A stretch of 64,000 nt of DNA from Thermothielavioides terrestris NRRL 8126 (taxonomy: Eukaryota > Ascomycota > Sordariomycetes > Sordariales > Chaetomiaceae): positions 8,432,001-8,496,000 of the forward strand of contig NC_016457.1 of NCBI RefSeq assembly GCF_000226115.1, written 5' to 3'. Under the pieces are notes generated by a model, which saw only the letters and a program-made list of their open reading frames with translations, had not been told where the DNA came from and made no database searches. The translations under genes and the position numbers were made by a program. Below are positions 1 to 11,396 of the stretch, piece by piece; the first letter of the stretch is position 1; every line of letters begins with the position of its first letter.

Positions 1-1032
1 CAACTGACCAGCAGCCTCTTCATGGGCTGACAACTGTTAGCCCGGTGAAACGGAGAGCGTTACATATCACAGCATTGTAGCGTACACAGTACTGTGCAGC
101 AACATAGGATACATGTTCCTCTTCTATGATTCCTACCTTTGCAGCCCGTTTCAGATCCTTCCTTGTGTAGACGGAGGAGGAGCATGGACTACACTAATAC
201 GCCTGACACAAGTACGGAATACATTACCTTCGCCGCAGGCGAGCACTTGTAGTGTATGTTAAGGAGGGAGCTTCTGCCAAGAGACCGCGCGCGACCAGAC
301 GCTATCGAGTCGAGCCCCTCGCTTCTCCACACGTCGATAACCGCTCGGGCTGGACCCCCTGGACATTCCTGTGTCTGGTACGCTATCCTCAGCACCGGGT
401 TGGGTGTCGCAGGGGTGGCCCGAACGGACATCCTGCCCCTGACAGGTGCCTGCTGACGGGCAGCCTTGGATTGGAATGGAGAAGGAGGGGAGAACCATTC
501 GCGCCCCGCAAGCAATTATTGGCTCTTCCAAGGTGAGGAGGGCAGCTCTTAGCCTGAAAGGCGCAGAAATGAGGGGCCCAGGCATGGATTGGCCCCCATG
601 GGGAACCCGTTCAATCCTCCAGCCAAAGCGCAGTCAGCAATGGCCGCAATGCCCGCAGTGTGCCCACCCGAGAAAACATCCCGACGCCACGCGAGCGCCC
701 CAGGTCTTTATCCTCGCGTGCCTGCGCCGTCCCTCGTGGCTTCCCGACCCTTTGTCTCAGCCGACCCCCGATCACCTGCGCCTACCACGTATAACGCAGT
801 AGTTTATAATTGCCGACCGGGACTGTGACACCGTCTATTTTGAGTATCATCAAGGCCCGCTGTAGCAGGACCGTCGCACCCTCGACCAGTCTACCCTGTG
901 GTCCGCCGATCGTCGACCAGATCGCCAAGTCGCGTCGATCATTGACCCCAAATTTTGTCTTTTTTGGCCTTTGGCTTCCTTTTTTAATTTCTTTCATTTT
1001 CTACCAAGGCGAAAACAACAACGCAAGTTCCC
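1..1032. other. Intergenic region upstream of the WD40-type gene
   Basis: No ORF here has convincing composition or a recognisable motif. The last 80 bases before the start codon at 1033 form a T-rich then A-rich leader, typical of a filamentous-fungus promoter and 5' UTR. Confidence 0.6.
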
Positions 1033-3040
1033 ATGGAGCCGTACGCTCACACCGCGACGGCGGACGAGCTGGACGAGATGGCGTAAGCTTGCACGCGAAG
1101 AGCTGGCCGCAGCGGCGGAACGGAACATGCAGCAGCTGACGGAGCACTAACTACTGTGTAGGGAGAAGCTCGGCCGGCTGAACTCGCGGGGATCCGGCTA
1201 CTCGCGCCACACGCAGTCAGTGTCATCGGTGGACGAGCGATACGACGGACGACGCCGAGTCCCGTCGTCGGGTAGCATGTCGCTGTCGCACGCGCCCGAC
1301 TCGCCGAGGTATCCCGGCCAGGATGATGTCTTTCGGCTGCCGACCTACGAGATCGGGGACCGGCCCGCCGCGGCGGGCCCCATGCAGCCTCCCGGCACCC
1401 CGCGAGCCTACCCGCAGTTCCACCGAAAAGACTCGTACTCGTCCGAGAGGCGCCCGTCCAGGGGTTCGACGGCCGGCTACAGCCTGTACCCCGCACCCAA
1501 GCCGCCAATGACCAAGCCGCTGCCGCCCGTCCCTGCGCTCGCGCTCGGCCGCCAGACCTCGCGCCGCGCTTCGTCGCAACCGTCGCTGGACGGCTCGGAA
1601 GCCGGATCGGGGGAGACATCATCCCGCTACTCGCAGTCGTCGTCGAGGGGAAGCACGCTCGAGCGTGTCTCTTCGACCGGGAGCGCGACGGCGTCCACCC
1701 CCGCGGCCCCGTTATCGTCACCCACAACACCGGGCGAATTCCGCGCGCCGCTGCGGCCAGTGCGACCGCCGCAGCAGCCGATGCAACCGCAGCACCCGTC
1801 CTCCTCGCAGGTGACCCTGGTCCCCTGGAAACAGCTCGTGTCCAACGACAAGCCGCTCAAGGAGCCGTCCGTCTACTTCTTCGACATATCCACCACCTCG
1901 GCGACGCTGGCCAGCAAGCACGGCAACAACATCGTCCGGATATGGTCCGTCGGCAGCGGCGAGGTGCAGAACAACCTCAAGATCTCGTGCTACACCACCG
2001 CGCAGGCGCGCTCGCGCGAGTACTTTGTGCGCAGCCACGCGATCCTGTCGGAGCCCTCCAACCTGATCGCCATCGCCACCGGCTTCGGCGACACGCTGGA
2101 GATCTGGGACTGGGGCAAGAAGAAGCGGCTGCAGACCTTCGACAACGCCAACCGCTGGGCGGCCGTGCGCTCCAACGTCATGGAGGCCGGCTGGTGCTCG
2201 CTGGTGACGTACAACGGCGACGCCGACACCATCGACCTGTACGCGCCGACCCGCAACGCCAAGAAGCCCTTCAAGAAGGCCCGCACCATCGAGCTGCGCA
2301 AGGCCGGCCTGCCCGTCCTGCCCAAGTACCCGGAGCTCGCCTTCTCCGCCACCGGCCCGCTGCTCGTCACCGCCTCCGGCCCGCGCCCGCCCCGCCTCGG
2401 CCACCCGCCCCCGGAGCGCGAGACGCTGCTGACCGCCTGGGAGGTCCACGACGGCGCCGCCACCGCCACGCCCTACAAGGTCGTCGCGCCCTGGCAGCAC
2501 TCCGAGCTCGACACGGCGCTGCCCTCGGGGCTAGCCACGTACGGCTCGGTGGCCGTGTCGATCTGGATCCCGGCGTCGTACCGGGCGGTGCCGATCCCCG
2601 CCGAGCGCGGCGGCACGGGCGGCTACAACCTGGCGCCCGTGGCCGTGCCCTACCGCCACGTGCTGGTGTGGGACTTCGCGGCGAGCTCGACCCGGACGTT
2701 CCGCATCCCCAACACGTCCTCGTGCGTGTCGCCCGACTGCCGCTTCGTGGCCTACTGCGACGCCCGCGGCGTCGAGAGCGGCGCCCGCGGCTGCCTCGCC
2801 CTGCTCGACGCCATGACCGGCCGCCAGCTGTGGTGCTGGCCCGATCCCGACGCCGGCGTCATGGACGACGCCGTCCAGAACCACCTGCCGGACTTGAGCA
2901 AGGTGTCCGAGATGTGCTTCTCGGCTGACGGCGGCTTCTTGTTCGTCGGCGATTTGGACGGGGGCATTGCTGTGTTTGAGGTGAGGGAGGGGAGCGGCGG
3001 CGCCGCGGGGTCGGGCGCGAGCTTGCGCGGGGTGAGATAG
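1033..3040 (+). CDS. WD40-type beta-propeller protein with a disordered N-terminus
   Basis: Two exons, 1033-1082 and 1162-3040, give 642 residues. The intron starts GTAAGC, ends TAG and has a CTAAC branch site at 1147-1151. Residues 1 to about 230 are Ser/Pro/Arg-rich and look disordered. From about residue 234 there are WD-repeat-like blades, for example HGNNIVRIW and GDTLEIWDW, followed by further blades with VLVWDF and a last blade ending GDLDGGIAVFEV. WD40 propellers are usually interaction scaffolds; no specific partner can be named from the sequence. The start was chosen because the first exon joins in frame and has a purine-poor leader. A GTGAGG near 2981 could be a further donor, so the last 20 residues (Gly/Ala/Ser-rich) are less certain. 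Confidence 0.8.
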
Positions 3041-4696
3041 TGAATGGGATGGGATGGGATGGGGTTGGGTTTCCCTGGGATTGGTTGGGATGAGACAAGG
3101 TGACGTAATGATCGTGGTACAGTTTACGTGCGGCGGTGGATTATCCCTGGGAAGGTTTTGGATAGGTCGGGCTGGTGCTCGGAGGCGGCACGGCGTTCTT
3201 TGGGTAGGTCCCGGATGGACGGCTTTTCTTTTGGCTGGCGAATGTGGCATCACTTGTAGTAACGCGAGGCTAGATGGTGACGAACTTCGCTCCCGTATAA
3301 GGAGATGAGGATACCCAATTGTGTAATCTGGTCAGTGTAACATTGCCAATGCTATATCGCGGACCAAAACTACCCCAGGGCGAAGTGGGGATCTTCCGCT
3401 GCCTCTGTTCTGTTCTTCCAGAACGGAGGGGCACAAAACCCTCGGATGACATGCTGTGTACTGCGGTAGTTAACCTACCGAAACTGCCGGACAATCTATG
3501 ACGCACTAAATCTACACCAAATCTTGTTAGTGAGATATTGAGCTTCAAATATCTCAACAACCACTTAACAAACATCGATAAAACTTGAGAGAGCATAGGT
3601 ATTTCAAGTAAAATAGCGCTCTATTTTCTTCCCCTCTTTTTTTATAGGGTTAGGGTTACTCGCAGCTGACCGATTGGAAACATGCTGCCCGCCTTTTTGT
3701 GCCCCTCTGTTCTCGAACGATGGGCAGCGGTTGTCTCCACTTCGCCCTCGGGTACGGTATTCCCCTCTGCTTGACGCCCGCGGCTTTCGCAACTCCCATA
3801 TCCCTTCGCCCATCTTCGAGCGCGTCCATGCCGACCAGACTGGCCGTAGCGACAGTCAACCAGCCTATCTCTTAGCGGTACTGATTGTGTTTGCATCGGC
3901 GTCTTCTCCAATCCTCTATCTCTCTAGAGTCATTACCGTGTAGCGACTCGCTGGCATTTGCCGGCGACCGCCAAGCCCGTTTCACGCCTTCAAACTTAAA
4001 CATGACTGCGACGGTCCTACATCCGACACCCGAATTGAACCCAGATCGGGTAAAATGGCCATGCTGGCTTGAACTACACTACCTCGGGCACACTCTACTA
4101 CGTAGGAGAAGTCAAGCATCGCCTAGGTTGACCCCCTATTCAGCGCCATTGCCGCGCCGGGATGCGACAGTGCCGTGGCATTCAACGCTCCTTTTTCGGG
4201 AGATTTCTGCTCTGCGCATCCGTCCCGCATAAATTGAGTAAAAAAAGAGAACAAGAACAGAAATTCCCAACGTGTTCTTTTTCTCCCCATTGTGCATTTG
4301 GAGTTGGACCTTAGTCCCGAGCTCCATGGACATCCCCATCCTCGATGCAGGGGTTCCATTTATCAAGAGCGGTGTGTCTCCCAACCACCTCTCCACTCGG
4401 GCTTCACCGCATTAATCGTACTATTTTCTCGTGGACTTTCGCACAGCGTATGCTGATAAGACCTGGATAGAATCAGCGACGTCTACGAATCTCCTTACCT
4501 ACCGCACAACAGCCCTCACAATCCATCATCTTCACGACCCCGGTCGAGCGGGCCTTTTCCCTCCCTCCCTAGCCCTGGCCTCGAGTCGCGAGTACACGCC
4601 ACCGACCGCCCAGCCAGCACCCGCCCATCCACACCCCACTCAAAAGAAAAAACCTAGCTACCTACGCAGTAGCTAGGTAGCCAGGAACGGTCGAGC
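3041..4696. other. Intergenic region without a supported gene
   Basis: Just after the stop codon there is a short GGGAT-type repeat. The part from 3300 to 3620 is AT-richer. A near-palindromic CTACCTACGCAGTAGCTAGGTAG-type motif sits at about 4657-4680, just before the next ORF. Nothing else is recognisable. Confidence 0.5.
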
Positions 4697-5077
4697 ATGT
4701 TGAGCCTCGCGGCCCTGCCCAGCCTACTACCGAACCTGAGCAACCTGAGCGCCGTTCTCCGCAGCACGTCACACCGCCCCCGCCACGACGGGCAGCACGC
4801 CATCCCGGAAGACGACCTCCTCAACAGCATCTGGATCGGCCTGCTGGGGGTCGAGGCGCTCATGGTGCTGGGCGTGGCGCTGCGCGGGCTGGTCGGCGCG
4901 GTGGCCGCGTCGCGGGTCGGCGCTGCTGCGCAGAGGCGGTGGAGGAGGGGTTTTTCGGTTGGGATGGCCTCGTCCGAGATGGAGATGGGGATTGGGCATG
5001 GCGGTGGAGATGGGGCCTGCGCCTGGGGAAGAGAGGAGGTTTCCCGGGGGTTGGTCGTAGGTGAGGTGTCCGGATGA
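4697..5077 (+). CDS. Possible small membrane protein, unknown
   Basis: A single uninterrupted ATG ORF of 126 residues. Residues about 42-72 form one hydrophobic segment (WIGLLGVEALMVLGVALRG and following) flanked by Arg, which would suit a single-pass membrane protein. The C-terminal half is Gly/Glu/Met-rich without known motifs. It lies directly downstream of a CTACCTA/TAGGTAG promoter-type motif. No family is recognised. It could be a chance ORF; only the membrane segment and GC bias support it. Confidence 0.35.
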   Translation: MLSLAALPSLLPNLSNLSAVLRSTSHRPRHDGQHAIPEDDLLNSIWIGLLGVEALMVLGVALRGLVGAVAASRVGAAAQRRWRRGFSVGMASSEMEMGIGHGGGDGACAWGREEVSRGLVVGEVSG

Positions 5078-7217
5078 TGTTGACTGGTTGTTTGATTGAT
5101 TGATTGTATTGGGGGTGAGATGCGGTGTGGTGGCGTGTTCGGTCAAGGTTATGCTTGGATCAGATGACCGAGAAGGGAGTAGGTGGGAGGGGAGTGGCAT
5201 GGTGCGTCTTGTTTCGGGCGACGACCGGGATGCATTCGCGTGTTGGCGTTTGGGACGGACATCTGTTGTTGCAGGGCGATGAGTGACGAGGTCGATGTGG
5301 CACGACGTTATGAGCAAATAATGAAGAGGCATAATGAAGACGCATTGCTGTTGCGATGGAATGGGTTAACGATCTCTCTTTTGCCTAGAGCAACATGATT
5401 CGAGGCTGGAACGCACCGCAGGATTTGATTGCATGAATTACTCTAGACGCTGCTTTTGATTTTGGCTTCCCGCTCCACAGCATCCGGATCGGTCGTTGAG
5501 CGTCTGCACTGCTGAGTTCTGAGACCATGGATATTGTCTCGCGTCCTTCAGCTAGGCCAAGCTCAATGACTAGACTTTACGCAGGGACTGATTACCACTT
5601 GATTACTCGTTGTAGGGACTCAGTCTCCTGACACTCGACTCACACATCTGCACCAACAAGGTAAATGGCCAGCCGCATAGGGATGGGTACCGCGTGGCTC
5701 GCGCTCTCAGTTGATGAATGCGAACGCTATCTTCCGCGTGAGCGTTGAGCCGGGACTTGAGCTTGGGGCTGGAAGACCGCTACATCAGCACTCATGGCGC
5801 TCGACGCCTAAGCACCGCGATGTGTCCGATGGGGGGGTTGCTCGGCGGTTGCGCTGGGGTGGTTGATGAGCGGATGGAGGATGACAGCACACGGATATAA
5901 ACATCCGGCCAGATGCTGCGGACCATAGTTTTGATTCGTGTATGTACAACAACGGGCGGGGAGGGTGAGTCGTCTTAAACCGGCAGAGCGAGCGCCTCTA
6001 GAGCAGGCCGGACTGCCGCTTGCGGCGATCTCGCTCTTGTATTTCGTCGAATGCTGTACCAACCAGAGCGATTCACGAGCAGTCCTCGTGCCAAGTACGG
6101 ATACACACGCCCACAATGAATTGACCTCAGCCCGTTTGGCCACGGCGCAGGCCGTCTGAGTCGAACCAATGGCCGAGCGGTGCCTCGCGAGGCTTAGTCA
6201 CAAGTCGCATTGAGCCGCCCGCTGCTGCTTGCTCATTGACCCTTCCGGCGCTTCCGCTTGGGCAGGATTGGAAGGCTAGGAGCTTCCCCGCTTCGGAGGG
6301 GCTCCGTTGCACGCCTGCACGACTCGACTTCGCACATCAGTTCGAAAGGTGCGACGAGGGGTCGGCTGCTGCGTCCCTGACAGGAGAACCGGCAAACCGT
6401 GATCTCGACCACACACGTGCGTCGCTGCTCTCTCTCACAAGCAGTTTCCACAGACGCAAGAAATTGGGAAGAGATTCCTTCCTCTTGTGATTGCTGCTCG
6501 AAGCAACCTGTGTCCCTTCCAGGTCGGAGGATGCCCCGCCCTAGCCCCACCAAGCCCCACGCAGTCCTTGCAGCTTGGCTCCTTCGCACCTTGTTGTCGC
6601 GTTGTCCCTCGAGGTTCCTGCCCATAGCTCACATTGCCGCAACTGCTTGACGCGCACGACGCAGTGGTCGGAATGTCTCAAACCTTAGCGACCAAGGCTG
6701 TGGGGTGTACTGCCAGTATTGTCACCATTTGTGGGAGTGAGCAACTCGAGAATGGCACGTGAGCGCTGGCTGCCTCAGGTGGGTCAAGCCACCTGGTACC
6801 CCAGATTTACCCCAGATTTCGCTCTTGCTGGGCTGTTAGTGCGCCTGCAAGACGCTCGGACCAGGTACCTTTCCCTGTTCGAGCCTGGCTTGGGTTGGCT
6901 GCCATGTCATGCCATGATGATGTACTCGTCACGGGATCTCACTGAGCCAGCCATCAACACGTGTACGCATGTACATCGTACGGTGGCAGATTGCGCCTGC
7001 TTCCCTGCCAGATTACCCCGCTCGATATGACAGCTGATCGAGCTGGTGGCGCCAGGTACCCTTATAAAGCCAACCCACCTTCCTCTCCCTTTCCAGCTCC
7101 TTTCCTCTCACCTCGCTTTCCATTCAACCGCCATCCGTGAAGCCTTGCGCCGTTTTTGTCAGCCCAACTTCACAAAATCGTCCAATTAACCTCTTTCTCT
7201 CAAAGCCAACAGCCACC
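5078..7217. other. Intergenic region and promoter of the next gene
   Basis: No supported gene. The last 150 bases (about 7070-7217) are rich in CT runs and include CTTATAAAGCC near 7060, a TATA-like element, so the 3' end is probably the promoter and leader of the gene starting at 7218. Confidence 0.5.
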
Positions 7218-7933
7218 ATGTCCGAACCGCTCACAAAGGTCGACTCCGCCGTCCAAGGTCTCGAGACCAAGGAAACCAAGCAACGTCGGGCGAGCTCGAG
7301 CGCCACGGGGGTCATGAACATCAATGACCTGGGTGAGTGGTCCTTTGTGCCTGCCTGCTCCCGCCCGGAGGCCGAGCGCACGCTTCCTGGTGCCTAGATC
7401 GCTAACCGTTGACTCCGATGTGCAGAGGCCCAGGGGATTGAGCTACAAATCGCCAAGGAGACACAAGGGACTGGCTGGTACGTCTGACCATCTCCGCGCG
7501 CCCGCTCACCCGGCTTCTAACGGCCATGTAGGAAGATCAACACGTCGCCATCGACAATAGAGGACAAGGAGATCCTCAAGAAGATGCTCACGACGCCACC
7601 CGTCAAGAAGATTGACCTGCACTTCCCTCTCGGGCTCCAAGTAACGGCGCGGAACCTCAAGGGCGTCACCATCAAGGACGCCTTGGATGCGATCCACAAA
7701 CAGTTCAAGAAGAGGGTTCGTCATCCTCATTGGTGTTTGCTACCCTGACGCAGTTCTGATATGTCGTGCACCAGGCCGATGACGAGCTCGACCTGCCGTA
7801 CCTGGCAGGCTTCGAGTGGGACAAGGAGGAGTCGTGGACTCACCTGATTGTGCACCTCCGGAAGGATGCTGGGCTACCGCCGACCAGCAAAAAGAAGAAG
7901 AACAAGGCTGCTGAGGCTGCTGCCGAGGACTGA
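7218..7933 (+). CDS. Small conserved-looking protein with a basic C-terminal tail
   Basis: Four exons (7218-7332, 7426-7477, 7532-7715, 7775-7933) join in frame to 169 residues. The introns are 93, 54 and 59 nt with GTGAGT, GTACGT and GTTCGT donors and CAG/TAG acceptors. The start has a strong CCACCATG context. The central part (residues about 56-140) includes KKIDLHFPLGLQVTARNL, VTIKDALDAIHKQFKKR and LAGFEWDKEESWTHLIVHL, resembling the compact fungal domain sometimes annotated DUF6699; that link is from memory and weak. The tail is a KKKKNKAAEAAAED basic/acidic stretch. Function unknown. Confidence 0.75.
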
Positions 7934-9119
7934 GTAGAGGGCTCGCCGTCGCTAGTGCAACTGCCGCTCTGTTCTGGGAACGAGCGCCGTGGCTTGTCAG
8001 ACTAGAACCGATCAATGCAATGCTTTCCCGAATCCGCCTGCGCCAGTTGCAAGCGCTTGTCCTGCGTGAGATTGTATCGTGGTTTAATAGGCGGCGTGGG
8101 CATGGATTCAAGGGTCGCGCTCGCACACATGCAGTCGCATGCGGGCTCCTGCCCAGCGCAGAAGGAGAGTATCTGACGTGGAGAAAGTGCTGCAAGGAGC
8201 TCCTTTGGGATCATAAGACGAATCTACAAATTTCTTGACTTACGCGGTCTTTCGCATCTGTTGATGGGATTGGCACTTCAGGTGGATGAACTCGCTGGAG
8301 AATGTACTGCGACAGGGAGGCTTCGAATGAGAAAGAGGCTCCAGTTAGGCAGCGACCGCGAAGAGAAAAGCACATCCATCCGGGAAGTGTCGAGGTGAGC
8401 AGACCGTCGAGGAGACGGTCAGTTCGTGATGATGCCAATGCCATGACGACTGTGAGCTGACCCCCCTCTCCCTGGTGATGCTGATGATGCAAGCGAAGGC
8501 CCTTGCCGCTTTGGGCTGTTTCCCAAATGCCACAGCGGGAGCCCGAGTCCGTGCAAAACTAGCCCCGGCACGGGTCCGGACCTGCGCAGCCGGATCGGAT
8601 TCCGTCAGCCCCGAGTCGATCACAGCTGGCTATGTCCCCAAACGGAATTTTGTTATATTCGCGGCATGGCCCTGTCCGGCGCTCTCTCAAGGTCCCCTCC
8701 TTCTTGGCTGGCAACACGGAACAGCGGGATGGTGTGGGGAAGCTTGCAGCTGTTCGCGCGGTGGGTGTGCTTGTGGGGCGCATAACGCCGGCTACCTTCG
8801 GCCCGGAGCGCGGCCTTCCCAGCTTTCCAGCTTCCCAGCCCGTCGCGGAATTGGCAGGCTCGATGCAGCTCCTCTCCGATTGCACGACCAAAATGCGAGT
8901 GACGACACAAGGTGGGCAATCGATGCCTGGCCCGGCCGAGGAACCGGTGCTCCGCATTCGCGGAATGGGCTTTTATTTTTTATTCGACTGCCCTCTCTGC
9001 ATCTTCCGTCCTCCAATTGCTTCCCGGTTCTCCAACTTGACGTCCCTCCTCCTCCGTCTTTTCCTTCCGTCGAGACCCGACTCTGCCTTAATCTTGCAAT
9101 CGACTCGACCTGCCGCAAA
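7934..9119. other. Intergenic region and promoter of homogentisate dioxygenase
   Basis: The long ORFs crossing this stretch have no family motifs and run through the CT-rich leader (8990-9110) of the next gene. They are regarded as chance. Confidence 0.55.
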
Positions 9120-10611
9120 ATGCCCATCACCAACTTCGACTTCAAAGAGAAATACCAATACCAAAATGGCTTCGGTTGCTACTTCGAGTGCGCCTCCCCT
9201 CTTCCCTTCTGCCATTGTCTCCGTTCGCCTCCCTTCCGCATCTCCTCCCCCTTCCGACCCCACCTAGTCCTCAACTAACCGCCTGGTCCCCCCGCCGCCC
9301 AGAACCGAAGCCGTCCCCGGCGCCCTCCCGATCGGCCAGAACTCCCCGCAGAAACCCCCGCTAGGCCTCTACGCCGAGAAGCTGTCCGGCACGGCCTTCA
9401 CCGCGCCGCGGCACGAGAACAAGCAGTCGTGGCTCTATCGCATCCTGCCCGCCTGCACGCACCCGCCCTTCGCCCCGGCCCCGGCCCCGAACGAGTCGCT
9501 CGGCCTCGGCGGCGAACCGTTCCGCCGGCTGCGCCACATCCCGAACCAGCTGCGCTGGGACCCGTTCGACCGCGAGCCCGACGCCGACTTCGTCTCGGGC
9601 CTGCACCTGCTGGCCGGCGCGGGCGACCCGACGGTGAAGCAGGGCTGCGCCGTGTACGTGTTCGCCGCCGGCAGGTCCATGGCCGAGCGCGAGGCCTTCT
9701 ACTCGGCCGACGGCGAGCTGCTGCTGGTGCCGCAGGAGGGCGTGCTGGACATTCGGACCGAGATGGGCTGGCTGCTGGTGCGTCCGATGGAGATCTGCGT
9801 GATCCCGCGCGGCGTGCGCTACCAGGTGCGCCTGCCGGCCGGCCCCGCGCGGGGGTACGCGCTCGAGGTGTTCCAGGGCCGGTTCGTCCTGCCGGAGCTG
9901 GGGCCCATCGGGTCCAACGGGCTGGCGAACGCGCGGGACTTCCAGGCGCCGGTGGCGAGCTTCGACGAGGACTGCGGCGCGACCGCGTCCGACGGGCCGA
10001 ACGAGTACGTCGTCACGGCCAAGTTCAACAACGCGCTGTTCCGGACGACGCAGCGGCATACGCCGTTCGACGTGGTGGCCTGGCATGGGAACTACTACCC
10101 ATACAAGTACGACCTCGGCCGGTTCAACACGATCGGCTCCATCTCGTTCGACCACCCGGACCCGAGCATCTTCACGGTCCTCTCGGCGCCGTCGGACCAC
10201 CCCGGCACGTCCGTCGCCGACTTCGTCATCTTCCCGCCGCGCTGGCTGGTGGGCGAGGACACCTTCCGCCCGCCGTGGTATCACCGCAACACCATGAGCG
10301 AGTTCATGGGCCTGATCCGGGGCGACTACGACGCCAAGAAGGGCGGCAAGGGCGGCTTCGTGCCGGGCGGCGCGAGCCTGCACAACGTCATGAGCGGGCA
10401 CGGGCCCGACGTGGACAGCTACGAGGGCGCCAGGAACGCGGAGCTCAAGCCGGCCAAGGTCGGCGAGGGCAGCTGCGCCTTCATGTTTGAGAGCTCTCTG
10501 ATGCTGGGTGTCACCGACTGGGGGCTGAAGACGTGCCAGAAGGTGCAGGAGACGTACAGCGAGCACAGCTGGGGCGGCGTCAAGGTTCACTGGAAGGGGG
10601 GCAGTGCGTAA
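9120..10611 (+). CDS. hmgA: Homogentisate 1,2-dioxygenase
   Basis: Fe(II) dioxygenase of tyrosine/phenylalanine breakdown, opening the ring of homogentisate to maleylacetoacetate in the cytosol. Exons 9120-9187 and 9303-10611 give 458 residues, close to the family length of about 440-460. The N-terminus carries [18 protein letters not shown] and GTAFTAPR. Fe ligands of the human enzyme (His335, Glu341, His371) match His350, Glu356 and His389. The catalytic His292 matches His307 in [10 protein letters not shown]. The three extra residues before His389 come from a small Lys/Gly insertion (KKGGKGG). The intron is 115 nt (GTGCGC donor, CCCAG acceptor). The neighbours are not other tyrosine-catabolism genes, so the usual small hmgA/fahA/maiA cluster is not seen here. 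Confidence 0.97.
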
Positions 10612-11396
10612 AGCCGGCGGGTGAATCCGGGGATTGAACTGACTATCACTATTCCGTACTATTCGATGTTTAGATATCGGGTAAGCCGCCGGGTTGTTCT
10701 GCTTTCCGCCTCTCTGAAGCTTGAGAAGCCCACCGTGATTTGATAACCTGTCAATGTAGCTCATGCATCCACCGCCCCGATGTCCTGGATACATTCGGTT
10801 AGGTAACCGTCTCTGCCTCCATGTCAAGCCCTCACCCGAGGAGTTCCCCAGCGTCTGGCCCTGAATCATGCCACTTGTGGCGATCTAGCACAAATGCAAG
10901 CACACATACACACACTCTCTCTCCAATGCTCGCTCCGCCATGCGCATGGCCCTCTCCATGGTCGGCTCAATGCGGATACGGGTGTCGTAGAGATGAAACC
11001 TAGAAAGAAGAAAATTGGAAGGGTTGGCGAGTCGTAAGAGTCGTATCGGCAAATCGTAAGAGTCATGTCGTTCATGTCGTATCTGTAAGTGTCCGTTCAT
11101 GAATGTGCCCGCCGGGGTGCGGGCTCGGCTCTCAACCCGGTGTCGCCCCGTCCGGCAGCAGATGTCGTCGGCGCTTGTCTTGAGAGCGGTAGGTAATCGA
11201 AATCGAAATTGAGGAGATGATCAGCGGCCACGGCGCAGCCTGCGTGGTGGTCGCCCAAAGACCATCCCATCCGTTCCTGCTCCGTGAGGTCACCGTTTTG
11301 GCAGTAACTGCCCAGGCTCGTTGTTGGGCAACAACATCAACCCTCCGCTTCCTCGATACTGAGAAGAGGCCTGTCAAACGAGCCCAAGGATACTCA
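10612..11396. other. Intergenic region between convergent genes
   Basis: 3' flanks of the homogentisate dioxygenase gene (plus strand) and the methyltransferase gene (minus strand). There is a short CA/CT microsatellite at about 10898-10922. No gene is seen. Confidence 0.6.

Noticed and set aside
6090..6180. Minus-strand GGTTCGACTC resembling a tRNA B box.
   Set aside because: No A box at the right distance and no cloverleaf or acceptor stem could be drawn.
8475..9278. Plus-strand ORF of 267 residues before the homogentisate dioxygenase gene.
   Set aside because: It runs through the CT-rich leader and into the real first exon in another frame; no motifs.
9361..10869. Minus-strand ORF of 502 residues.
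   Set aside because: Antisense of the GC-rich homogentisate dioxygenase gene; Arg/Val/Ala/His-rich composition typical of shadow frames.
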